Under the pieces are notes generated by a model, which did no database searches, was not told where the DNA came from, and was given only the letters and a program-made list of their open reading frames with translations. A stretch of DNA of 64,000 nucleotides. Origin: Rhizaria sp. SCN 62-66. Its lineage: Eukaryota > Rhizaria, unplaced. The stretch spans positions 1-64,000 of the forward strand of contig MEDY01000052.1 of assembly GCA_001724265.1 (NCBI GenBank), in the 5' to 3' direction. A program made the translations under genes and the position numbers. Of the stretch, positions 46,601-54,739 are shown piece after piece; the stretch's first letter is position 1, and each line of letters opens with the position of its first letter.

Positions 46601-48289
46601 GGCGGGCCCCAGACCGGGGACATCGCCGACCAACGCCGCCGCGGCCTCGGCAACTGCGGCGGCGTCAGCGTCATCCGCGGAGAAATCAGCCGCGAAGTCA
46701 CCTGCGGTGGGGGCTCCAGTGTCGTCCTCGGGCTGGTAGTAAAACAGCTCTGGAGCGCCACTACTCACGGTCACTTTGCTGCCCACGGTCACGCCCACCT
46801 TGCCAGCGCCGTTGCCGTTGCCGTTGCCGCTCCCGCTGCTAATGCTGCTGCCCACGGTCACCCCCCTGTGGCCGCCGCGACCGCCGCTGCCCACAGTCGT
46901 TCGCGCGGACTCATAACCCTCGTTGTATCCGGCGCCGTACGTTTGACTGTACGTATCAGCTTCGTCATCGTGACCGTTGCCGTTAGCAAAGCCGTGATTG
47001 TCGTTGTTCTCGTGATAGTTGGCGCCGTTGGCATTCTCAGCAAGCGCGTTCGCAGCGGCCTCGTCGTCGCGACTTGCGTACCCACGACGACTCCCATCAC
47101 GGTCACGGTCACGGTCAGCGTAGCTATTGTTGTTGCCATAAAGCGGGATCAGTCCCAGCCCTAGTCCACCGGGCCCAAGACCCAGCGCTGCGGCAAGCGG
47201 GTGCTGCGCCCGCTGCCCGGCATCGCGTGCAACACCCCCACCGCCAGTACCGATCAACACACCGCCGGTCGCATTCCTCCCATTGCTCAGGTTCGCAGTG
47301 TGACTCGGGATCGCGCTAGCATTGGCGCTGCTCGTGTTGCTGTTGTTGTTAGCGCGGCGACGTTCGCGGCGGAGAGCAGTGGTGAACGCCGAGCCCAGAC
47401 CAAGCCCGAGCCCGAGTCCACCTCCATTCTGACCGTGACCGTGGCCGAGGCCGACAGCGCCCAGCTGCAGGTACAACTGCTGTTGCTGCGCCTGCGCCTG
47501 AGACAGATACAGCGACTGCGACTGAGATTGGAAGGCCTGTGACTGTGAGTTGGTGGGAGCCGGCGTGTACGCGTCGAGAGGAGGGGTGGGGGGAGCCGCC
47601 GTCACGACGCCACCGAACTCACCGTGACTGCCGTTGTTATTCGAGTCAAATCCAGCAAAAGAAGAAGAAGAAGACTGTGGGCCGAGGGCAGGAGAGCGCA
47701 CGTTATCCCCGCCGTACCCGCTGCGTCCTCCATAGCGAGTATTAGAGTGACCGTGAGCGCTGTTGTTGTGACCGTGGGAGTGACCGTGGGCGCGACCGCC
47801 GCCAGCAACCTGGAGGTAGTACGGCACGTGCGGTGGCGCAACGGCAGGCACGCTGATCACCCCAGGCACCGTCGACGCAGAAGAAACAGCAGCAGCGGCG
47901 GCGGCGGCAGCGGCGGTGATAGAGCTAACAGAACCTGAGTGTCCGGCATGAGTATGCGGCACAAGCGCCGAGTGCTGGCCGAGCGAGGCGTCGATAAACA
48001 CGCGCTGCTCAACAACGTGCCGCCGCAGCTGCTCGTTGGCCGTCGCGAGCAGCGCGCGCTGGTACGCGAGCTGTCGGGAACGCGCCTCGGCTTCGGCCAG
48101 CGCGGCGGCCTGCTGCTCGAGACGCGAGGCGAGACTGTCCTGGGCACTCTCGGCGCGCTCGCGCTCCGCGGCCTCGGTTTCGATGCGGGACTAGAGGTAT
48201 TGGATGTATAGCTCCGGGTTCTGCTGCTTGATATCGTCCAATGTGGGGGTGGACGACTCCAGAGGCTCCCACGAAGGAGGACTCGACAT
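43034..48289 (-). CDS. Coiled-coil, low-complexity protein of unknown family, with two in-frame UAG codons
   Basis: From the ATG at 48289 (MSSPPSWEPLESSTPTLDD) to TAA at 43034 one frame runs 1,752 codons, broken only by TAG at 48191-48193 and 44756-44758. The first lies inside an obvious coiled coil (ELYIQYL, UAG, SRIETEAAERERAESAQ), where Gln would fit. After it come about 60 more helical residues (QQAAALAEAEARSRQLAYQ), then some 1,000 residues rich in Asn/Gly/His/Asp/Ser. The second UAG sits between FLVSFFD and FERGSLARREASDAAF, followed by another charged helical region (RQREIIRYFVALHREKQH). A Gln tract (43643-43682) and a Ser/Gly-rich stretch complete the C-terminus. No known domain. Low-complexity content suggests a disordered scaffold; function unknown. 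Confidence 0.65.
44756..44758 (-). other. In-frame UAG in the coiled-coil/low-complexity gene (site 2)
   Basis: Reads TTC GAC TAG TTC GAG on the minus strand. The downstream frame continues for 574 codons to TAA with the same high GC and a charged helical region. Confidence 0.7.
48191..48193 (-). other. In-frame UAG in the coiled-coil/low-complexity gene (site 1)
   Basis: Reads TAC CTC TAG TCC CGC on the minus strand, 32 codons after a well-placed ATG at 48289. Ignoring it forces the start to the ATG at 48001, which cuts away an evident coiled coil. Confidence 0.75.
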
Positions 48290-48705
48290 GGGGCTGAATT
48301 GCAAGGTGCCGGGAGAGATGCAGGGATGACTTAGTGAGATATAATAAGAAGGCAATATAAAAAATAAACAGCCATGTCAGGTTTGATCGGAAGCATCTCA
48401 GTTTACGGTCACAGTAAGTCCAGAGACTCTGTCTAAAGCAGGACGGATTTTGGGCACGTGCAGCTCGCGTCACCCACCGGGCACTGGTGGCGTCCGTTGT
48501 TCTCACAACTAACTCCTCCAGGACACAAGTACGTTCACGTATCGTTAAAATTGCTATGTATTAGTACGCCCAATCGCGGCCCTAATCTCAACGCACTATA
48601 ATTTCGCGTGTTTGATGCCAATCAAAGCCTGTTTTCGTTGGCGCGCTAAAACGGTCAGTCACGTTCTCAAGGTCTCCGAGCGGTAGTCGCTCTCGACGAA
48701 TAAAC
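48290..48705. other. Spacer between two minus-strand genes
   Basis: About 415 bases holding the coiled-coil gene's promoter and the TSR2 3' UTR. No further feature recognised. Confidence 0.4.
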
Positions 48706-49857
48706 TCAGCGGCGACGGGGGTTGCCGGGCACGACCGTGGACCAGCCGTCCTCATCGGGCGCCGTGCTGGCGTTCTTCCCGCGCGACACCGCGAGCCCTG
48801 CCATCCCAGCCGCCAAATCTCCCCCTTCCTCTTCCTCCTCGCCGTTTCCAGCGGCGCCGTCCTCGCCTTCCTCTTCCTCACCGTCGCCGCCCAGATCCCA
48901 CTCGCCGTCCTCCTCATCTTCCTCGCCATCGCCCTCGCCGTCGCCCTCCGCATCGTCGATATCCGACAGCATCGCGGCGTCTCCATCGCTGTCTTCGCCG
49001 TCGTCCTCGCGGAGACACTGCACCTCGGCCTTGCGGCGCTCGCGCGCGTGCTGCAGCAGCTGTTCCAGACCGGAGAACTCGCCCCGCACGCACACGTCGT
49101 AGTACATGTTGATGAGGAGGCGCGCCAGGAACTCGGCGGACCCGTCTTCGGCAGAGACGTGAAAGGACTCGAGCAGGGTCTCGCGAAGGGCTTCGAGGAT
49201 GTGCGCCTCCTTCGTCTTGGACTCTATATAACACATCATACGTAAGGCAAAGCAGAAAAATTAACAATACACAAGCAAACAAACACGTAAGAAAGTCGTA
49301 AAACAAGCAAGCAAGTAAGTAAGCAAATGATACACAAACGGACAGGTATGAGTGAGAGCATGGAGTTGTTTAAGTTGATAGAGATTTAGAACAAGATATA
49401 TTACAAAAAAAAGGGATTAGTTCCACATCATTCACACAGCCAAGGCGTATAGCATAAGTATATCACATATAAAATGTGATTAGATGAAGATATTGCGTGA
49501 GACGTACTCTGTTGCTGGAAGTACTCGATGATGGCCTCCGCGAAATCCTCCGCCTTCTCCGGCGCCTGGTGCGTCGATTCCATCTGCACAGCGATGTTTA
49601 ACGCATCCCACGTGCGGAACCCGGCGCGGACACCAACGCAGAACGCGTACCACGGATCCGCGGCCCACTTGCTCACGGGGGCGTCGCTCGCGGCCACGGG
49701 TGCGCTCGACAGGGACGATGACTGTGAGACGAAGCGGGCCGTCGCGTTGGCGGCGCCGGCGGGAGCGGAGCCGACGAGCGAGGCCCACGAGGGCTTCGCG
49801 GGGGCCGCAGCGGGGGTCGCGGCAGGAGCGGGAGCGTCAGCGGCAGCGTGGGCAACA

Positions 49858-49888
<31 letters not shown>

Positions 49889-49997
49889 AAGCGGAGGCAG
49901 CGGTGTTGTCAGTGTCAGTGACTGCGGGGACCGCGGGAGTCGCGGTCGCGGCGGGATCAGCAACAAGCGGGTCGAGAGAAGACAGACTGCTAGACAT
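48706..49997 (-). CDS. TSR2: Pre-rRNA-processing protein TSR2 homologue
   Basis: Two exons, 49508-49997 and 48706-49223, encode 335 residues. The join is in frame (EYFQQQ|KSKTKEAHILEALRE); the intron is 284 nt, donor GTACGT, acceptor TATATAG. After ~110 Ala/Pro-rich residues, WYAFCVGVRAGFRTWDALNI through the exon join to LLESFHVSAEDGSAEFLARL and LINMYYDVCVRGEFSGLEQL matches the TSR2 (WGG-type) domain. TSR2 is a chaperone of ribosomal protein eS26 and is required for 20S pre-rRNA processing. A long Glu/Asp-rich tail, common in TSR2, follows and ends DEDGWSTVVPGNPRRR. The Trp-Gly-Gly motif itself is not conserved (EST in its place). The intron holds AAGC/AAGT-like short repeats near 49270-49330. 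Stop is TGA. Confidence 0.85.
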
Positions 49998-50429
49998 CTG
50001 TGGGCAGCAGACGTGAAAAACGCGGGGGAATTGGGCGCAGAGCGGCAGAGTGCGCGCAAGTGCGGGGTGAAGAGCGAAGGGAGGTGAGGATGTTGCGGAT
50101 ATGGCGGTGTTAAGGCGTATAGAAGGCACCAAACGCGCGCTAAACTTTCAAAGAATACAGTCAGTTATATAAAAGAAAGAGAGGCGCAATCATCAGACGA
50201 TGACATGCGCCATACATGCATTATGCTGTCTGTTTGCTACGGCTTCGAGGACTTCGTCTCGTTCGAGAGAGTTGCGGCTTTGACTGAGAAGCTGTTCGGC
50301 AACCTAAATCCTCGCAGGCGGTGACCGTCATGCGTGCTATAACTTGCATCTGGCAACTTAATTCTTACTTATATGCACTTTCCCTTTTTTACATTCCTTG
50401 ATTCTATCCGCATCACAGCGTACGCCCCT
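49998..50429. promoter_or_regulatory. Divergent promoter region, TSR2 / SDHAF3
   Basis: About 430 bases between divergent genes for a ribosome-assembly and a mitochondrial assembly factor. Mixed composition, no assignable motif. Confidence 0.4.
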
Positions 50430-51201
50430 ATGTCTACCGGCAAGGCTACCGATAAGATGTTGCGCATGCAGCGTGACTTGTCTCTGCGTCTCTACAAGTC
50501 CATCATGCGCTCGCACCGCGCGCTGCCCGAGGGCATCCGCGACGTCGGCGATGTCTACGTGCGCGAGGAGTTCAAGCTCCACAAGACTGCCAAGCCCGAG
50601 CACCTGGGCCCTTTCTTCGAGCAGTGGATTGACTGTACGTCTTCCTTTCTCTTCATCGTCGCAAACAATGCTATCGTTCTTTCAATGATCTGCTTGTCAC
50701 TGAATATCCGCGCATCATAGGATACTTTACGTGCTTTATTACTATATTTCTGTGTATTTTCTCCACATACTCTCTCTATATCTTGTTTCTACTCGTCGCT
50801 TGCCACCACTGCCGCAATGTCCCCCCTTCTCTTTTTTCTCTCTCTCTTTTTTACATTGTTGCTTGTGTTCATTCTCTTTTTATTGCTGCTACCGCGCTGC
50901 AGACCTGAACCAGCTGCGCGCGCTCTCCGCCCCCGAAGCGGACATCTCCAGCATCGGCCGCGACCTCCCCAAGGAGCAGCTCGACGCCCTCTCCGACGAC
51001 CAGCAAGAGAAGCTCATCTCCATGTTCAACGAGACCCAGCGTCTGTTCTCCGGCAACTACAACGCCGCTGATGTCGGCGAGGGCTTTGTCGTCGCGCCGC
51101 AGGTCACTATTGTCCGCGACACCGACGCCGGCGCCGATTCTGCTGCTGCTGCTGCTAGCGCTGTTAACGGTGAGGCTGGCAAGGGGGCGACCGTGGTCTG
51201 A
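50430..51201 (+). CDS. SDHAF3: Succinate dehydrogenase assembly factor 3 (SDHAF3/Sdh7/ACN9)
   Basis: Two exons, 50430-50634 and 50903-51201, encode 167 residues. The 268-nt intron is strongly pyrimidine-rich (donor GTACGT, acceptor CTGCAG) and the join reads EQWIDYLNQLRAL. The LYR-family start is RLYKSIMRSHRALPEGIRDV, followed by VYVREEFKLHKTA and the C-terminal LSDDQQEKLISMFNET. SDHAF3 is a small mitochondrial-matrix LYR protein that protects and matures the iron-sulfur subunit of succinate dehydrogenase. The N-terminus (MSTGKATDKMLRMQRDLSLR) is basic, compatible with matrix import. The last 40 residues are Ala/Asp-rich and not conserved. A frameless partial duplication of the 3' end follows the stop (TGA). 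Confidence 0.88.
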
Positions 51202-51325
51202 ACATAAACGAGTCCGTGTAAGTCTTGCGAGTAAGTTATGAGTTAGCCAAATGAAAGAGGCGACCGTGGTCTCATCATGAATGAGTAAATGAACGAGTGA
51301 CCGGTGAGTTATGAGTTCCGTGTAC
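51185..51325 (+). repeat. Imperfect tandem duplication across the SDHAF3 stop codon
   Basis: GGCGACCGTGGTCT followed by an ATGAACGAGT-like stretch and GTTATGAGTT occurs twice, at about 51186-51245 and 51262-51325. The first copy includes the stop codon and the second lies in the 3' UTR. Confidence 0.7.
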
Positions 51326-51791
51326 CTTGGTTCGACAAACGAAACTGAGCTTTGTTGCCTAATTTATTGCAATTGTGATGGTGTGTGTTTGTTGTGACAC
51401 GGCCAATAGCTGACCCATTCAACACTGGTGCTATTGCTAGTGCTGCTGCTGCTGTTGTTGTTGTGTTGGGGAGCCAAGCCCGGGCTGCTGCTGCTGCTGT
51501 TGTGACTGGGCCTGGCCTCGGGCCTAAGCTTGCATTAGTCACCTCTGTCTTCGTCTCTTAGGCGTTTAATACAAGTGCCAAATTTTAGTTTGCTCTTGTC
51601 GAAAGGAGCAAAAAGTGAACCAGAATGTATTACAGTTGTTCAAAATAATATTTAGAGTGCTGTTTTATCAAACTATGAACGTGTTTAGTCAAGTTTTATC
51701 TGAGTGTGAGACAGCGAGTGTCATGTTCCACTGTTAGCTGCAAGCTTCCTGGTCCCCGTCGTTGTACTCCGGTGCTCTCGATCACTGGTAA
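51326..51791. other. Convergent 3' spacer with CTG/TTG runs
   Basis: Spacer between SDHAF3 and the PPxY protein. Trinucleotide runs of ctg/ttg occur near 51436-51465 and 51486-51505, outside a supported frame. No RNA gene recognised. Confidence 0.45.
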
Positions 51792-53066
51792 TCACTGTCT
51801 GCGTGCATATCGACGTAACATCTCCTGCTGACTCACACTCACCACGCCCTCACTACTCTCCTGCTTGTCTTTATCTTTACCACCCTCATTGTCATCGTTG
51901 TTAATGGTACTAAGGGAGAGCGGGGGACCGATGTACGACGGTGGCACCGCCGGCGGCCCTTGCCTCGCAGCATTTCCGCTCGCGCCGCCACTGCTGCCCG
52001 CATTTGCGCCCGCAACCGCGCCGTTGGCCACGGCCCCGTTGCCGACCGCGCTATAGTAAGCAGGCGGGGGGCCCGCTGGCGGCAACGGGGCGCCGAAGCC
52101 TGCTTCTGGTGGCGGCCCCACTTGCTGCGCACCACCGCCATTGGCGCTGCCACCACCATTCGCAGCACTCGGAGTCGGATGATTAAGTCCCGAGCCAAGC
52201 GTGAAGCCACTGGCATCCGGCGGAAACGCACTTGCGCTTGCGTGCGCGCCGCCAGCAGGAGCGCTGCTGCGCGCAGGCAGCGGAGGCGCGTGCTGCGGCG
52301 GCGGCGGTGGATGCTGTTCGTTGAACGCGTACGGATACCCGCTGCCACTTCCACTGCTGCTGCTGTAAGGCCGCTCGTCGTACGGCGAGGCGACGTAAGG
52401 GCCCCCCATGTACGCGCTGTAAGGGCCTGCGCTGTAAGGAGCTCCCATGTAAGGGGCTGCTCGGAACACTTCGTCCTCGTCGTCGCTGTCGCGGGCGTTA
52501 CTGCTGCTGCTCATGTCGCGCCCCTGCCGCGGCCCCTCGCCAAGCCGGTGCCCCAGCTCCAGCCCCCCCGCGCTCGCGCCTGCGCCCGAGGCTGATGAGG
52601 CGGCGGACACGGCTCCGGCGGCCCCGGCTGCGGCGGAGGACTGCGACGGCGGGCGCTGCGCAAAGCGGCGGCAAACGGCGCAGCAGCAAAGCACAAGCGC
52701 GGCGGCAAGCAGGAAAATCCAGATTAAGTGCAACGGCTGCATGCCAGTGTCTGAGCCAACGCCGCCAATATCTCGGCCGTACTTGCCACCCAGAGTGCTG
52801 TTGCCGCCAGGCATGGCAGCGCGGGAGCGGGCCCGCGCGGAGACGAGTTCGCAGCGGAACGAGTCCCCGGCGGGGACGCAGCGCGAGGCTGGGTGCGGGC
52901 AGCAGTAGGGCCGGCGCATCGTTGGTATGCCGCGGAGTCCGCAGCAGACGCCGCTCTCGCCGCGGTAGGCGCGGGAGCACTCGCGGTTTAGGCAACACTC
53001 GGCGCAGCTCGCCTCCGCACCGCCACACAGCATGAGCAGCAGCAGCAGCGCAAAAAGGAACGACAT
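51792..53066 (-). CDS. Type I membrane protein: Cys-rich ectodomain, one TM, PPxY tail (Shisa/VOPP1-like architecture)
   Basis: A single exon of 424 residues from the ATG at 53066; an upstream in-frame ATG at 53138 adds 24 residues before the signal peptide. MSFLFALLLLLMLCGGAEA is a clear signal peptide. The ectodomain (about 20-85) has many Cys, including ASCAECC, VCCGL and YCCPHP, then GGNSTLGG with an N-glycosylation sequon. IWIFLLAAALVLCCCAVC is the TM. The tail is Ser/Gly/Ala/Pro/Tyr-rich, with a GPYS/GPYV-type repeat around 210-250 and two PPxY motifs (PPAY, PPSY), which bind WW domains such as those of NEDD4-family ubiquitin ligases. The layout matches Shisa/VOPP1/WBP1 proteins, but I see no clear sequence identity. 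Stop is TGA. Confidence 0.65.
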   Translation of the reverse strand: MSFLFALLLLLMLCGGAEASCAECCLNRECSRAYRGESGVCCGLRGIPTMRRPYCCPHPASRCVPAGDSFRCELVSARARSRAAMPGGNSTLGGKYGRDIGGVGSDTGMQPLHLIWIFLLAAALVLCCCAVCRRFAQRPPSQSSAAAGAAGAVSAASSASGAGASAGGLELGHRLGEGPRQGRDMSSSSNARDSDDEDEVFRAAPYMGAPYSAGPYSAYMGGPYVASPYDERPYSSSSGSGSGYPYAFNEQHPPPPPQHAPPLPARSSAPAGGAHASASAFPPDASGFTLGSGLNHPTPSAANGGGSANGGGAQQVGPPPEAGFGAPLPPAGPPPAYYSAVGNGAVANGAVAGANAGSSGGASGNAARQGPPAVPPSYIGPPLSLSTINNDDNEGGKDKDKQESSEGVVSVSQQEMLRRYARRQ

Positions 53067-53926
53067 TCCCAGCCATGGAAACGCATATGAGCGCAAGCGT
53101 GAGCCGGGGGAGGCCGAGACAGAGGGAAGCGCGAGCATGGAAGACGAGGGGCGTGTGGCCTTGCTGCTGGTCTATCTGAGGTGATGTTGGCGAAGCCTGG
53201 TGGGGCTGGGGCGGGCCTCAGTCTGGCTCGGAGCAAGTGGGTCTGACGGGGCAGAATAACAATCACAAGACTATGACGATGATAATGTGCAAAGAACAAT
53301 CACCGCGGGGCTAACGCGAGGATGCGGCGACTTGAAGCGATAACTTGAAGAGGCAACTTGAAGCGGTTTCACTGGGGGAAATGAAGATTCAAGCAATGAA
53401 ACCAAAATCGAATGTAATAATACACTCGAAAAAGCAAGGCGAGATATTTATGTATCAAATCGCGGTTTGTATCGGGGGAAATCAACGTGGCCCGAATGAA
53501 TTGAGGCGAGGCTTCCACCAGATACGATGCTCACAGTCACAGTCACGGTCGCAATCAGATGCTGCTTACAGTCAATGACCGCTAAGAAGGGAATCACAAC
53601 AGCGTGACGATAATCGAACGATTGCAGGCAACAGATCTGATAAATCGTGGGCACAACAACTGATTGACTGACCGACTGTTTAACTTCTTAAGAGGAGAGG
53701 AAGTGCAGGCGTACTGACCGTTGTTTGTCCAAGGAAGAGTTAGACGAGATGTTTAAAGCTAGATAGAGAGCGGAGTCGTAATCCCCTGTTACAAATTAGC
53801 GCGGAGCTATTAAAATCAGGGTGTAGGTTGCGCGGGCTCAATGCCTAGCGAGCGCAACACCTCACTATGTGGACACGACGAGCGCGGAGATACAAGATGG
53901 AGAAGCGCAGGAAGCGAGGTGAGGTA
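53067..53926. other. Spacer, possibly with a 3' exon of the small Med9-like gene
   Basis: About 860 bases. The part at 53800-53930 might hold the terminal exon of the gene to its right: acceptors CCAAG or GTTAG near 53930 open frames of 40-50 codons, one of which would begin with a UAG codon. I could not choose between them. Confidence 0.3.
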
Positions 53927-54277
53927 CTAACTTGGTTTGTGAGCGCGCAAACAGCGGGATACCAGAGCAGCATCGATATGCCAATAAGAAAATACTACAA
54001 GATGTGAGATGAGAGAGCGGGCGTACCGTTGGTTGCGCAACACGGCTTCAAGCTCGGCGACACGAGCGCGCTGCAAGTTCTCATCGACATCGGCCGCAGC
54101 ATGCTCGCGCAGCAGCTCGCGGCATCGCACCAACTGCGCGGACAGCGCTGCAGCGTGCTGTACGGTGCTGTCGCCAGAGGAATCACTATGTAGGCTGTCG
54201 ATCACGTCGGCCAGGCGCGGGAGAAGATCGAACTGGGCCGCGAACGCCTTCTCGTCGAACGGGGGAGGATGCTCCAT
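53927..54277 (-). CDS. Small helical protein, tentatively Mediator subunit 9-like; 3' end unresolved
   Basis: The start MEHPPPFDEKAFAAQFDLLP is clear. Residues 12-83 form a helical hairpin-like segment (DLLPRLADVIDSLHSD, then AALSAQLVRCRELLREHA and ARVAELEAVLRNQR). Leu-Pro near the start, a short loop and a C-terminal coiled coil resemble Med9/Cse2, but the match is by pattern only. A good donor GTACGC at 54026 suggests exon 1 ends at 54027 (phase 2) and the continuation lies to the left. The open frame without splicing runs to 53927. Other small coiled-coil families are equally possible. Confidence 0.35.
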   Translation of the reverse strand: MEHPPPFDEKAFAAQFDLLPRLADVIDSLHSDSSGDSTVQHAAALSAQLVRCRELLREHAAADVDENLQRARVAELEAVLRNQRYARSLISHLVVFSYWHIDAALVSRCLRAHKPS

Positions 54278-54739
54278 GACTACTTAGAATAAAAGTCGTC
54301 ATAATAAGGAAAAATGAGTTTTTAGAGAATTTAATTTAGGTATCAAATACAAAATGACATATTATTTCAGGATTAACGTAGTAAACATCTAGCAACGGAG
54401 ATATTGATGAATTAACTGCAAAACAAGTTGTCGATCTGTTGCTGCTGGACTCGCGCAGCCGTCGCGCAACGACTCTCGAATCGGTTCATCCTAGAAAAAC
54501 ATGGCGTATTGCGTACTAACGTGTCACGGTAGAAATAAAAATGATAAGAAATATGTATTATACACACTAAAGTAGAATACGAAGGCATTTCCCCTTCAAC
54601 TAACACAAGCCACTGCAATGTATACGTCTTCCGAAGAGCGACGTATCATGAGATTCGACGAATCGACTCAGCGCGAGCTATTTAGCTCCGCTTCACTGGA
54701 CGTAAATCACGCGTTGTTGTTCCCTTTGTAGTAATAAAT
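54278..54739. other. Spacer with a possible tiny two-exon minus-strand gene
   Basis: About 460 bases between minus-strand genes. On the minus strand an ATG near 54651, a GTTAGT donor and a TTTTTCTAG acceptor at about 54493 would open a short frame containing RQLVLQLIHQYLRC and one UAG before TAA. This vaguely resembles a LisH helix pair but is too short to call. Confidence 0.25.
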
